Below are positions 43,489 to 57,327 of a stretch of DNA of 64,000 nt, one piece after another. Made by a program: the position numbers and the translations under genes. Below the pieces are notes generated by a model. It was not told the DNA's origin, made no database searches, and worked only from the letters and a program-made list of their open reading frames with translations. Source of the stretch: Anadara kagoshimensis (Eukaryota; Mollusca; Bivalvia; Arcoida; Arcidae). The DNA is taken from positions 35,777,835 through 35,841,834 of the forward strand of contig CM037869.1 of NCBI GenBank assembly GCA_021292105.1, in the 5' to 3' direction. How positions within the stretch are numbered: the stretch's first letter is position 1; every line of letters begins with the position of its first letter.

Positions 43489-44888
43489 GAAGCTGAATAG
43501 CTGTCATAAGCATGTATAAGAATCGATTTTCATGACAGATACAGATTCTGAAAGTAGAAAATAATTTTCCCAGTATTAAAGACAAACTGTTGATATCTAA
43601 TCAAATATTTTTTATGAGAGAGGATTAATTATTTTTACCTATCAAAACCCTAACTATTGTTGTAAATGTTGTATATGAAGGTTGTCAAAAGTTCACCTAT
43701 TTGAACACAAATGTTTTTATCAAGATTTTTTTCATCAAACTTTGAAAGTGTCATTTATTTTTATAGTTTTTTTCATGATCTTTTTTTTACTGTCCTTTTG
43801 AAAATTTAAGATCAAAGCTTCGAAACTTGTAGTGTTATTTCCAATTATGGCCAGTATATATTTCCAGAATTAACTAGAATCTCAATAATCATTGTAAATG
43901 GATTTTATTTTAACACACTTATTTTCATTATACTGTATAAGAAGAAATATTCGTGAGGAAAAATATTCACGACTTTCATAGTTACTCTTGTACCCTGATT
44001 ACCGGTATATCTTCTCAGTGAAGATATTTTATTTCCTTTGGTACACATTCCATGCTGTCGGAACTGTGAAAATTTTGTGCAGTGAAATATATTAGAAGAT
44101 GAAAACAGCGAATTTTCCTACCGCAAATGTTTCTTCTTGTCAATAATCATCCATTCCAGATTCATATTCCCTCACTTTGCAATAAGGTGATTGATCACTA
44201 TCATTACATGTAATTTTTTGCATGTATTTTACATTCCACAGACTGCTGAAAAAACAAATGTTTTATATGTTCATTATAATTCATACAACGAACACAGTGA
44301 TTTTTTTTATGAATTTTTTAGGCCAGATGAGTAAATCTGTAATTATGGCGTTTTTTCTAACCATCGATCTGTAATTATGGTACTTGTAAAAACAAGAAAT
44401 GGAAACCATGTGTACCTACACAATATGGATCAACACTTCAGTTTTTGAGAAAAGTTAGTTTGTCCGTCAAATTGAAACTCAATATTATTACACTGCTAAT
44501 AGTGAAACACTGCTGAAAATTATTTCCGATACATGTATACAGTGCTTGGTTTATTCACCTGTCCAGAGTAATCCATTTAAAGCATCACACATACATGTTT
44601 CAGAATGCTGAGCTAAATCATTCACTGTACATTGAGCTTCAAGTTAAAATTGGCATTTAGTCTTGAAATAGACAGACATTTTTTTTAATTTTTGAGTTGG
44701 TTGTAATTTATCCTGATTCAGTTATATGCTCTAGTATATGTGATTTCTTTCAGAGTAATGTTTCAACTGAGATGTCACTATTTAAACATTCCTGTCAGAA
44801 AAGAACCATTCCTTGTTGTACATAATGGATTGTTTAAACTGTATTATCTTTAAATGGTATTTGGTTGTATGTCTACCCATTTCTTTCT

Positions 44889-44894
44889 AATAAA
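44889..44894 (+). terminator. Candidate poly(A) signal of membrane-protein gene
   Basis: AATAAA about 1.9 kb past the stop. 43490-44890 shows no repeats or ORFs and may be the 3' untranslated region. Confidence 0.4.
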
Positions 44895-45052
44895 TTGCTG
44901 CTGTCAAACAATTATTTTAAGCTGTTTACCATCTGATTTCAGAGAGTTTATATTACCTCCCTCAAATGAACCTAAACACACTCAACATGTGTGTTCGCTC
45001 ATTGACTTTTTGTTGTTTGATAAAAGTTAGGAAATTAAGGTCTAATAGTAAT

Positions 45053-46480
45053 TTTTAGCTCACCTGACCGAAGGTCATGTGAGCTTATGGCATAGCGCAA
45101 TGTGCGTGTGTGCGTCGTTAACACCTGTTTTCGACTTCTCCTCTGAAACTACTGGACAGTTTTTAATGAAACTTTGTCAGAAGTATATATGGGCTGGTGC
45201 AATTCAGATTTGTTCGTGGCGTTGCCATGGCTACCATAACTAGGTCAAGGTGACCTAGGGGTGCAAAAATCTTAAAAAATCTTCTTCTCCGAAAGTACTG
45301 ATTGGAGAAAAAATCTGATGTGATATTTGGCTTCTCTAGGGTCTTAAGCCTATAGTTTGTTCATTTTGTAAAATTCAGATAAAAAATAGGTTACGCGTTT
45401 TTGCGTTTAATTTGGAAAAAATCGTAAAATAGCTTCAAATTGTTATAACTTGACTATTTGACCAGATAATGACATGGGGTTTTCAGTTTTGACATCTTCT
45501 TGTTAGTATCTTCAAAATGAGGTCAAGGTCAATTGTGGAGGTCGTGACCTAATTTTTTTTACCTCTGATTATAATTATTATCTCGAAAACTATAAACTTT
45601 TTGTATAGGCATGTATATTAGAATGTTGTAGGTATTGATACAACGATCATTTTGATGTATAGAAAAAGGTCATGGGTTCAAAGGTCAAGGTCAGATGCGA
45701 AACAATACCGAAATGGTTAATTATCTCGAAAACTATAAACATTTTGTGTAGGCATGTATATTAGAATGTTGTAGGTATTGATACAACGATCATTTTGATG
45801 TATAGAAAAAGGTCATGGGTTCAAAGGTCAAGGTCAGATGCGAAACAATACCGAAATGGTTAATTATCTCGAATACTATAAACTTTTTGTATAGGCATGT
45901 ATATTAGAATGTTGTAGATATTGATACAATGATCATTCTGATGTATAGAAAAAGGTCATGGGTTCAAAGGTCAAGGTCACAGATGCAAAACAATACCGAA
46001 ATGGTTAATTATCTCGAAAACTATAAACTTTTTGTATAGGCATGTATATTGGAATGTTGTAGATATTGATACAACAATCATTTTGATGTATAGAAAAAGG
46101 TTATGGGTTTAAAGGTCAAGGTCACATATGCGAAACAATACCGAAATGTTTAATTATCTCGAAAACTATAAACTTTTTGTATAGGCATGTATATTAGAAT
46201 GTTGTAGGTATTGATACAACGATCATTTTGATGTATAGAAAAAGGTCATGGGTTCAAAGGTCAAGGTCGCAGATGTGAAACAATACTGAAATGGTTAATT
46301 ATCTTGAAAACTATTAACTTTTTGTATAGGCATGTAAACTAGAATGTTGTAGGTATTGATACAACGGTTATCATGATGTAAAAAAAAAAGTCATTGGGGT
46401 TTAGTATTTATGTTTTCTTTAAATCTATCAGCTAGCCATTAGTTATCAGGTGAGCGTATCAGGCCCATGGACCTCTTGTT
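45053..46480 (+). mobile_element. HINE with 143-bp array
   Basis: TTTTTAGCTCACCTGACCG start with GACCGAAGGTC hairpin, end CAGGTGAGCGTATCAGGCCC then CTTGTT. Five to six units with GGTCAAGGTCA. Same subfamily as 54847-56563. Confidence 0.87.
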
Positions 46481-46489
46481 ATTTTGCCA

Positions 46490-47786
46490 ATTCATTTTAA
46501 AACTTGATTGTCTGATGGGGATCATTGCTTTACTTATACCGGTAATTAATAAGTTGCTACTTGTGGTATCATATTTTTTACCAATAGAGCAATCTCAATG
46601 TCTCATACTTAAAATGAGCTAATCACTGGATTATTTTCAATATTCAATTTTTTAATTTCGAAAAAAATGTAATTATCCACAAATGATTTCAAAATCAAAA
46701 TTTTACTATGATTATGATGTAATATTGCATAAATGCCTCTAAATTTAATTGTTAAATCTTTGCAGGAAAAGTGTTGTGTAGCTAAGCTTTCTGATACAGG
46801 GTGTCTCAGCCATGGAATATGACACAAATAGATTTTTCATATCAAATATACAAGAAAACATATCTAGAACATTATATAAATTCTATTTACCGGTATATTT
46901 ATCTGACACAGGGTGTTTCAGACATGTAATACAGCAACAATAGATTTTTCATATCTGATATATCAGAAAACATATCTAAAATATTATAATAATTTTATTT
47001 ATTTTTTTCAATCTTTAAATCAATATTTTTATTTTTAATTTACAAAATTTGATAAGTATTATATGTATATGTGTCTTTGTTCTACATAGAAAAAGTGTTT
47101 TAAATAATACATATACAAGCCAAGAATATATTAAATTTACACATTGTATTTATTTTGTGATATAGTATAATTTTAACCCTCTTGCTGCCAAATTAATTTT
47201 CAGCGCAACGTTGACAGTGCCAAATCGTAGTTCACAATACGAAATGATGTGACATCAATAATAGAATATGACGTCGGACGCATTTGTAGTCATATGACAT
47301 CATTAGTTAATTGTATATAATTAATCTCAATTGTCAGTATTTTGCATTTTTGTTTACTTCACAAAAAGTTTATAAGTATCTCTTAGTCTTTTTACTAAGA
47401 GTTGTCAATTCCATTTAAAGGACATATTTGTCTGTATTGCAGGCTGTTGTAGAGAACACATATATCCGTCTGGCAGCGAGAAGGTTAAAGTTATCACTTA
47501 TGATTTTACAATTGTTCTCAATACTGTAAACAAACTTTTATTTACATGTGATTAACTTTCATGCTTTTCACGAGGACAAAATAATCATAAAATTTAATCT
47601 ACGCGTATTTGTTTTCAAAATGTATGATTGATACCAAATATTTGGCCATTGTCAATACCTGAAAGTTAATAGCTGCGAAATGGTTTTTACAAAGGAATCG
47701 CAAAAATTAATATTGATATCTGTGAATAAAAGTTGGTTCTCAGAATTGAGATAGCAATTGAATTATTACAAATTCTTGTTATTTAA

Positions 47787-47837
<51 letters not shown>

Positions 47838-48850
47838 CGATATTGGAGGTTGTAAATGCTCTATTCTACAAATTTTCTCTGGTGGTTTTTTCTCCTTTAA
47901 ATGCTATTTTACCATTAGTGATAGCACAATTGTAAAATTGTTCATTGTTACATTTTTTTAAATGTCAAGATCTGATTTTGGGATATTACTTATTAGTTTT
48001 CAAGATTTGAATTTGAGAGGGGAAGAGAGATATTGAAAATTTATGAATGCTTTATATTCAACAAAAACTTTTTGCTTCATATCACTTTTTTGTATTTAAT
48101 TTTCATTTATTTTACATTGGAATTACACATTTCAAATATTTAATTAGTTCAGATTTGATTCATATATACATGTAATAATAATTTTTGATAAACTTTTATA
48201 TTACGTATATACTTGTATTTATATAAGAATACATATACCAGACAGGGGAACATACTGCATTTCTTCCATCAACATTTTGTCTTCCATTTTTCTCAAAAAT
48301 TTTTAACAGCTCTACCTGAACAATTTTTTGCAAGAGTAGATGTGTCATTGGCCATTCATATTTTATTATGTGCATGGTTGGGAAAACATGGATTTCCTAT
48401 TTGACATTTGTTTGGGGGACATTTTTTAAATGATAATACCAAAGCTAATGCCTGTTTAAAACATACCAGGTTTGTATCATTGGAATTTATATAAGATATA
48501 GCATATTTAAAGTCATTTACATGTTTATTCATATCCACTTGGTGGTTTTTGAAAAATAAAACTAAGTACATGTATGTGGACATGCTTGATGATCAACAGT
48601 TAAGAGTTTCAATCAAAACAGTAGACAAATACATACAGAGAGAGAGAGCGTGTGTGTGTGTGTGATTTAGAATACTATTTATTGTTTTAAATGTTATTAC
48701 AATAAGCTGGATATTTAAATTATTATTTTGATATTATTTTTGAAATAATTGTTTATTATGTAAAATTTCTTCACCAGAATAAAAAATCATAAAACAAATT
48801 AAATTGACTTCACAGATGATATGTACGTCATAGGTACACATATGTTTCAT
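46490..48850. other. No gene seen; GA microsatellite
   Basis: (GA)n at about 47788-47836 and short GA/GT tract near 48640-48663. Otherwise AT-rich with no supported ORF. Confidence 0.6.
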
Positions 48851-49387
48851 TATATAAGTACAGTAAAACCTGTTATAGTGGTAATCTTATAATTATAAAG
48901 ACCAGTTTTAAGGTCTCCTTTCTCAAGTACAACACAGACATTTTGAAAGTTTAACACTATGCTAACCAATCAACAATTCATCTCGGCCCCTCTTTAGTTA
49001 AACCTTGACAATTTTTGGCAGCTACTGTATATCTCTCGACAGCTTTTCTAGGTAACTAGCTATCCATATCTCGGCCAATTAACAGCCAAACATCTACTCC
49101 ATTTTGTTAGCTCAGTGTTAAACTTTTGACAGGTCTGTACCATAGATCCTCTCTATAAAGGTCACCTTTTAGTTAAGACCACTTTTAAGGATCCCTTTGG
49201 ATTATATTTGAAGCAAAAATACCTCTATATAGAAACCACATGTGGCTAGTGTTACAGGTCCCATTACTTCATATGTCAACCTTAAATATAGGATCTGCAT
49301 TTAGTGGTTATAACTACATGTATTGGATTTATTAAATGAGTTGGATAAAATTTTATGCAGTGAGTCTTGCGCCTAAGGAAGCATGTG

Positions 49388-49725
49388 TTAAACCACAAGG
49401 CGTGGTAAAATCATGACATGCTCAACAAAACAACAGACGCTAGTGTTTCTTAACACCTAGTCTCAACCACAGGGCTCGTTCATTGTCAAATCTGGACATG
49501 CTTAACAAAACAAGCAGATACAAGGTTACTAAACCTTACTACTTTTGAGGGCTATTGAAGACTATGTTGACCGCATTTCTAATTTGACAGTGACCGCGCC
49601 GCTAAGGCAGAGACATATGGCTAAGGTACGTATAAAGCATCCTTAATAGTAGTGAGACTAGGTGCTCAGAAAGACAACGTGTCTGTTGTTTTGTTAAGCA
49701 TGCCTTGATGCGCCTTGTGGTTAAA
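49388..49725. mobile_element. MITE with about 70-bp TIRs
   Basis: TTAAACCACAAGGCG ... TGCTCAACAAAACAACAGAC ... CTAGTCTCA pairs with TGAGACTAGGTGCTCAGAAA ... GTCTGTTGTTTTGTTAAGCA ... CGCCTTGTGGTTAAA. Confidence 0.88.
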
Positions 49726-49973
49726 GGCACAGCTAAGGTATAACGGATCAGCTGGTCTCATTACATACACATGTTCCATATAATACTACTTGGCCGTTTG
49801 CGAGATATCGATCATAGTAAACCCATGACCATGATGCTGAGCTCGACAAAACTGTTAAGAAATGCTTATACTTGTTCCGGAAATCTGGGTCTCTAGAGCA
49901 CAGTTAAGAGCATACAACTAGCTAGCTAGATGTATATTTGGTGCGTTTCTAGCAGGTCTTATTCACGGGGGTA

Positions 49974-50780
49974 ATCCTGATACACCGTATTTCATTTACG
50001 TCGGATTATTCCGTCGGTTTTTATTTACGTCTGAGTAAAATCATACATTTTTGCTCGTTATGCTTTACGTTAAAGAGCAAAGAAGACGGTTTTTCATATA
50101 ACTTCACAAAAACGAAACTTTAACAGAAAGCAAAAGGTTATTTGCATTATATTTTATAGTATTTAACTGCCTCATATAAAATTTTGCAAGAATTATTGAT
50201 ATTTTTCACGTACCTGTAACATTTCCACTTTTGGCAGGTCCTTTTGTTTAGCAGCTGATTTTAATAAAGCGGTTTTAGATTCAAATGATGTTTCTACTCA
50301 AAATTCTCAAGAAATATCTATACTTTCATAAACTTGCGAACACAGAAACTTTACTCTGCTTTTAAGCGGAATTTCATGTTTCGTTTAAGCGGAGTGGCAT
50401 AAATGTTACGCTTTCCGACCAGCTGTGTTATGCTTTACGTGAAGACATGTTACGCTTTCCGTTTAATATGATTCGCAATTGACAGAGCACAATCTTCGTT
50501 ATACCTTTAGATTGGACGTCTTTCTCGATTAAATCTTCACTGGTTGTTTCAGAAATGATTCAGAAAAGCATTGCAGAACAGGATTCAATTTTTGAAAGAG
50601 AACAAATTCACACAAAGTTCGATACATGAACCAATAAAGAACAAAACAACATGTACATGTATTTCTCTCAAGAGGAAACACTTCCTACCTATAGATAGTT
50701 ATGCCAATTACACAAATAAATAAAACTATACGTGAGAAATACCATTTTGAAAAAGATCAATGCAGTTCATTTATGTGGTT
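49974..50780 (+). repeat. Left arm of long inverted repeat
   Basis: CACGGGGGTAATCCTGATAC at 49974 to TGTGGTTTTTAGC next to a HINE. The reverse complement is at 58266-59260, ending GTATCAGGATTACCCCCGTG. The arms carry the same order of blocks, e.g. CAATTGACAGAGCAC and GCGTAACATTTATGCC-type sequence. No ORF. Confidence 0.9.
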
Positions 50781-53700
50781 TTTAGCTCACCTGAGCACAA
50801 AGTGCTCAAGTGAGCTATTGTGATCAGTCTTTGTCCGTCGTGCGTCGTGCGTCGTGCGTCGTGCGTCAACTTTTCATTGTTAACACTCTAGAGGCCACAG
50901 TTTTTGTTATATCTTCATCAAACTTGTCCAGAACATTGTTCAGGTCAAAAGCTAAGTCAAGTTCATATATGGAATGTGTTGGATCAATAAGTAGGTCACT
51001 AGGTCAAATAAAAAAAAACCTTGTTAACACTCTAGAGTCCATATTTTTTGTCCAATCTTCATATAATTTGTCCAGAACAACGTTCATGACCAAAGCAAGG
51101 TCAAGTTCGTATATGGGTCATGTTGGATCAATAAGTAGGTCACTAGGCCAAATCATAGAAAAACCTTGTTAACACTCTAGAGTCCATATTTTTTGTCCAA
51201 TCTTCATATAATTTGTCCAGAACGATGTTCATGACCAAAGCAAGGTCAAGTTCGTATATGGGATATGTTGGGTCAATAAGTAGGTCACTAGGTCAAATCA
51301 TAGAAAAACCTTGTTAACGCTATAGAGTCCATATTTTTTGTCCAATCTTCATATAATTTGTCCAGAACGATGTTCATGACCAAAGCAAGGTCAAGTTTAT
51401 ATATGAGTTATGTTGGGTCAATAAGTAGGTCACTAGGTCAAATCATAGAAAAACCTTGTTAACGCTATAGAGTCCATATTTTTTGTCCAATCTTCATATA
51501 ATTTGTCCAGAACGATGTTCATGACCAAAGCAAGGTCAAGTTTGTATATCGTTAATGTTGGATCAATAAGTAGGTCACTAGGTCAAATCAAAGAAAAACC
51601 TTGTTAACACTCTAGAGTCCATATTTTTTGTCGAATCTTTATATAATTTGTCTAGAACGATGATCATGACCATAGCAAAGTCAAGGACATATACCGATCA
51701 TGTTGGGTCAATAAGTAGGTCACTAGGTCAAATAATAGATAAACCTTGTTAACACTCTAGAGTCCATATTTTTTGTCCAATCTTCATATAATTTGTCCAG
51801 AACGATGTTCATGACCAAAGCAAGGTCAAATTCATATATCGTTAATTTTGGGTGAATAAGTAGGTCACTAGGTCAAATCAAAGAAAAACCTTGTTAACAC
51901 TCTAGAGTCCATATTTTTTGTCCAATCTTCATATAATTTGTCCAGAACAATGTTCATGACCAAAGCAAGGTCAAGTTCGTATATGGGTCATGTTGGGTCA
52001 ATAAGTAGGTCACTAGACCAAATCATAGAAAAACCTTGTTAACACTATAGAGTCCATAGTTTTTGTCCAATCTTCATATAATTTGTCCAGAACGATGTTT
52101 ATGACCAAAGCAAGGTCAAGTTCGTATATGGGTTATGTTGGGTCAATAAGTAGGTCACTAGGTCAAATCATAGAAAAACCTTGTTAACGCTATAGAGTCC
52201 ATATTTTTTGTCCAATCTTCATATAATTTGTCCAGAACGATGTTCATGACCAAGCAAGTCAAGACATATACCGATCATGTTGGGTCAATAAGTAGGTCAC
52301 TAGGTCAAATAATAGAAACCTTGTTAACACTCTAGAGTCCATATTTTTTGTCCAATCTTCATATAATTTGTCCAGAACGATGATCATGACCAAAGCAAGG
52401 TCAAGTTCGTATATCGTTAATGTTGGGTCAATAAGTAGGTCACTAGGTCAAATCAAAGAAAAACCTTGTTAACACTCTAGAGTCCATATTTTTTGTCAAT
52501 CTTTATATAATTTGTAGAACGATGATCATGACCAAGCAAAGTCAAGGACATATACGGATCATGTTGGGTCAATAAGTAGGTCACTAGGCCAAATCATAGA
52601 AAAACCTTGTTAACACTATAGAGTCCATATTTTTTGTCCAATCTTCATATAATTTGTCCAGAACAATGTTCATGACCAAAGCAAGGTCAAGTTCGTATAT
52701 GGGTCATGTTGGGTCAATAAGTAGGTCACTAGGCCAAATCATAGAAAAACCTTGTTAACACTATAGAGTCCATAGTTTTTGTCCAATCTTCATATAATTT
52801 GTCCAGAACGATGTTCATGACCAAAGCAAGGTCAAGTTCGTATATGGGTCATGTTGGGTCAATAAGTAGGTCACTAGTAATCATAGAAAAACCTTGTTAA
52901 CACTCTAGAGTCCATAGTTTTTGTCCAATCTTCATATAATTTGTCCAGAACGATGTTCATGACCAAAGCAAGGTCAAGTTCTTATATGGGTCATGTTGGT
53001 CAATAAGTAGGTCACTAGGCCAAATCATAAAAAAACCTTGTTAACACTCTAGAGTCCATATTTTTCGTTTAATCTTCATATAATTTGTCCAGAACAATGT
53101 TCATGACCAAAGCAAGGTCAAGTTCGTATATGGGTCATGTTGGGTCAATAAGTAGGTCACTAGGCCAAATCATAGAAAAACCTTGTTAACACTATAGAGT
53201 CCATAGTTTTTGTCCAATCTTCATATAATTTGTCCAGAACGATGTTCATGACCAAAGCAAGGTCAAGTTCGTATATGGGTTATGTTGGGTCAATAAGTAG
53301 GTCACTAGGTCAAATCAAAGAAAAACCTTGTTAACGCTAGAGTCCATATTTTTTGTCCAATTCATATAATTTGTCTAGAACAATGATCATGACCATAGCA
53401 AAGTCAAGGACATATACCAATCATGTTGGGTCAATAAGTAGGTCACTAGGTCAAAATAGAAAACCTTGTTAACACTCTAGAGTCCATATTTTTTGTCCAA
53501 TCTTATATAATTTGTCTAGAACGATGATCATGACCATAGCAAAGTCAAGACATATACGGATCATGTTGGGTCAATAAGTAGGTCACTAGGCCAAATCATA
53601 GAAAAACCTTGTTAACACTATAGAGTCCATATTTTTTGTCCAATCTTCATATAATTTGTCCAGAACAATGTTCATGACCAAAGCAAGGTCAAGTTCGTAT

Positions 53701-54845
53701 ATGGGTCATGTTGGGTCAATAAGTAGGTCACTAGGTCAAATAATAGAAAACCTTGTTAACACTCTAGAGTCCATATTTTTGTCCAATCTTATATAATTTG
53801 TCTAGAACGATGATCATGACCAAGCAAAGTCAAGGACATATACGGATCATGTTGGGTCAATAAGTAGGTCACTAGGCCAAATCATAGAAAAACCTTGTTA
53901 ACACTATAGAGTCCATATTTTTTGTCCAATCTTCATATAATTTGTCCAGAACAATGTTCATGACCAAAGCAAGGTCAAGTTCGTATATGGGTCATGTTGG
54001 GTCAATAAGTAGGTCACTAGGCCAAATCATAGAAAAACCTTGTTAACACTATAGAGTCCATAGTTTTTGTCCAATCTTCATATAATTTGTCCAGAACGAT
54101 GTTATGACCAAAGCAAGGTCAAGTTCGTATATGGGTCATGTTGGGTCAATAAGTAGGTCACTAGACCAAATCATAGAAAAACCTTGTTAACACTATAGAG
54201 TCCATAGTTTTTGTCCAATCTTCATATAATTTGTCCAGAACGATGTTCATGACCAAAGCAAGGTCAAGTTCGTATATGGGTCATGTTGGGTCAATAAGTA
54301 GGTCACTAGACCAAATCATAGAAAAACTTTGTTAACACTACAGAGTCCATAGTTTTCGTCCAATCTTCATATAATTTGTCCAGAATGATGTTCATGACCA
54401 AACCAAGGTCAATTTCTTATATGGGTCATGTTGGATCAATAAGTAGGTCACTAGGCCAAATCATAAAAAAACCTTGTTAACACTCTAGAGTCCATATTTT
54501 TCGTTTAATCTTCATATAATTTGTCCAGAACAATGTTCATGACCAATAGTTTGTCCAGAATGATGTTTATGACCAAAGCAAGGTCAAGTTTGTATATGGG
54601 TCATGTTGGGTCAATAATTAGGTCACAAGGTCAAATAAGAAAAACCTTGTTAACACTATAGAGTCCATGTTTTCTGTCTAATCTTTGTATAATTTGTCAA
54701 GAACAATGTTCAGGACAAAAGCTTGGTCAAGTTCATATTAACTTATAATGAATTCTGTTAATCCTCTATTCATGACATTATTGGAAAAATGTGTATAATT
54801 CAACTTATTCTCAGGTGAGCGCCAGGGCCTCATGGCCCTCTTGTT
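50781..54845 (+). mobile_element. Large HINE with about 26 units of 146 bp
   Basis: TTTTTAGCTCACCTGAGCAC start with hairpin GAGCACAAAGTGCTC, TCAGGTGAGC and GGGCCTCATGGCCC hairpin then CTTGTT at the end. Units contain AACCTTGTTAACACTCTAGA and AGTAGGTCACTAGGTCAAAT; the monomer differs from the other HINEs though the period is alike. A few units are shortened. Confidence 0.92.
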
Positions 54846-54846
54846 T

Positions 54847-56563
54847 AGCTCACCTGACCGAAGGTCATGTGAGCTTATGGCATAGCGCAGCGTGTGTATG
54901 TGCGTGTGTGCGTGTGTGCGTCGTTAACACCTATTTTCGACTTCTCCTCTGAAACTACTAGACAGTTTTTAATGAAACTTTGTCAGAAGTATATATGGGC
55001 CGGTGCAATTCAGATTTGTTCGTGGCGTTGCTATGGCTACCATAACTAGGTCAAGGTGACCTAGGGGTGCAAAAATCTTAAAAAATCTTCTTCTCCTAAA
55101 CCAATGATTGGAGAAAAAATCTGATGTGATATTTGGCTTCTCTAGGGTCTTAAGCCTATAGTTTGTTCATTTTGTGAAATTCGGATAAAAAATAGGTTAC
55201 GCGTTTTTGCGTTTAATTTTGAAAAAATCGTAAAATAGCGTGACCTTGTATAGGCATGTATATTAGAATGTTGTAGGTATTGATACAATGATCATTTTGA
55301 TGTATAGAAAAAGGTCATGGTTCAAAGGTCAAGGTCACAGATGTGAAACAATACTGAAATGGTTAATTATCTCGAAAACTATAAACTTTTTGTATAGGCA
55401 TGTATATTAGAATGTTGTAGGTATTGATACAACAATCATTTTGATGTATAGAAAAAGGTCATGGGTTCAAAGGTCAAGGTCACAGATGCGAAACAATACC
55501 GAAATGGTTAATTATCTCAAAAACTATACACATTTTGTATAGGCATATATATTAGAATGTTGTAGGTATCCATGCAACGATCATTTTGATGTATAGAAAA
55601 AGGTCATGGGTTCAAAGGTCAAGGTCACAGATGCGAAACAAAACCAAAATGGTTAATTATCTCGAAAACTATAAACATTTTGTATAGGCATGTATACTAG
55701 AATGTTGTAGGTATTGATACAACGATCATTTTGATGTATAGAAAAAGGTCATGGGTTCAAAGGTCAAGGTCACAGATGTGAAACAATACTGAAATGGTTA
55801 ATTATCTCGAAAACTATAAACTTTTTGTATAGGCATGTATATTAGAATGTTGTAGGTATTGATACAACGATCATTTTGATGTATAGAAAAAGGTCATGGG
55901 TTCAAGGGTCAAGGTCACAGATGCAAAACAATACCGAAATGGTTAATTATCTCGAAAACTATAAACTTTTTGTATAGGCTTGTATATTAGAATGTTGTAG
56001 GTATTGATACAACGATCATTTTGATGTATAGAAAAAGGTCATGGGTTCAAAGGTCAAGGTCACAGATGCGAAACAATACCAAAATGGTTGATTATCTCAA
56101 AAACTATAAACTTTTTGTATAGGCATATATATTAGAATGTTGTAGGTATTGATACAACGATCATTTTGATGTATAGAAAAAGGTCATGGGTTCAAGGGTC
56201 AAGGTCACAGATGCAAAACAATACCGAAATGGTTAATTATCTCGAAAACTATAAACTTTTTGTATAGGCTTGTATATTAGAATGTTGTAGGTATTGATAC
56301 AACGATCATTTTGATGTATAGAAAAAGGTCATGGGTTCAAAGGTCAAGGTCACTGATGCAAAACAATACCAAAATGGTTAATTATCTCGAAAACTATAAA
56401 CTTTTTGTATAGGCATGTATATTAGAATGTTGTAGGTATTGATACAATGGTTATCATGATGTAAAGAAAAAAGTCATTGGGGTTTAGTATTTATGTGTTC
56501 TTTAAATCTATCAGCTAGCCATTAGTTATCAGGTGAGCGTATCAGGCCCATGGGCCTCTTGTT
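54847..56563 (+). mobile_element. HINE placed head to tail after the previous one
   Basis: TAGCTCACCTGACCGAAGGTC starts directly after the CTTGTT of the previous element, as expected for insertion between T residues. About eight units of 145 bp with AAAGGTCAAGGTCAC. Ends GGCCCATGGGCC and CTTGTT. Confidence 0.92.
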
Positions 56564-56640
56564 TTTTAAATTTTTACCTTTTTCATCTGGGAATGTAGTT
56601 GAATTGGGTAATTGTGTTTTACGCCCCAGTCAAGTAAAAT

Positions 56641-56880
56641 GGTGTTTTATGGATGGCCAAGTGGTCTAAAGGGTGGGCTTATGGAGCATAGTGCCTCTGG
56701 TCGCCTTAGTACGAGTCCCACCTGGGACAGTGTGAGAAAGTTTGCAGTTCGCTTGCCGAAGGTCGGCAGCTTCTCTTGGTACACTTGTTTCATTCGCCAT
56801 CTGTGAATTGACCGCCTCGATATCTGTGTAAGAATCTTGATTCTTGACTGGGACGTAAAACACTATAATCGAACTCAAAT
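56641..56880 (+). mobile_element. tRNA-derived SINE
   Basis: Head TGGCCAAGTGGTCTAAAGGG with CGAGTCCCACC; body GCTTGCCGAAGGTCGGCAGC; GACCGCCTCGATATCTG; tail CTTGACTGGGACGTAAAACA. Confidence 0.8.
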
Positions 56881-57327
56881 ATACTCTTAGATTAAAAAGT
56901 TAAAAATAAATAAATGGGTCAAAAACTCAATGGGCCGGTTTGTTTTTTAAATTTCTATTGAATGGGTGTAAAGTGTGGAAGAAAATTTAAACAATGTAGG
57001 AGGAGTTGTTTAACGAAATAGGTACCCTCTTTTCAAACTCTGGAAAACAATGCCATTAAGTCGGGTGCACATCTTTGATAATCTTTGGATATATGCAGTG
57101 CAAAGGAACTAAGTTTCAAAGTCTGGAAAAAATGGGAAAAATCCTGAAATATTTCCAAAAAGTCAGGTGCACATCTTCAACATATATAGAAACATTCTGC
57201 TAAGTTTCAAGGGTTTTGGTTGAAAACTGTAGGAGGAGTTTAGTTTACAAAGTAGGTACCCTATTTTCCCCGCTCGCCCGCCATTCACTTAATTATAAAC
57301 TGGATTTGCACTCCGTGCAACCCGGCC

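Noticed and set aside
50810..51172. 120-residue ORF with internal repeats
   Set aside because: It lies in the HINE tandem array and only reflects repeat units without frameshift in the first copies.
54847..56563. Array as centromeric or subtelomeric satellite
   Set aside because: Each array is bounded by HINE ends and lies beside single-copy genes, so it is transposon-internal.
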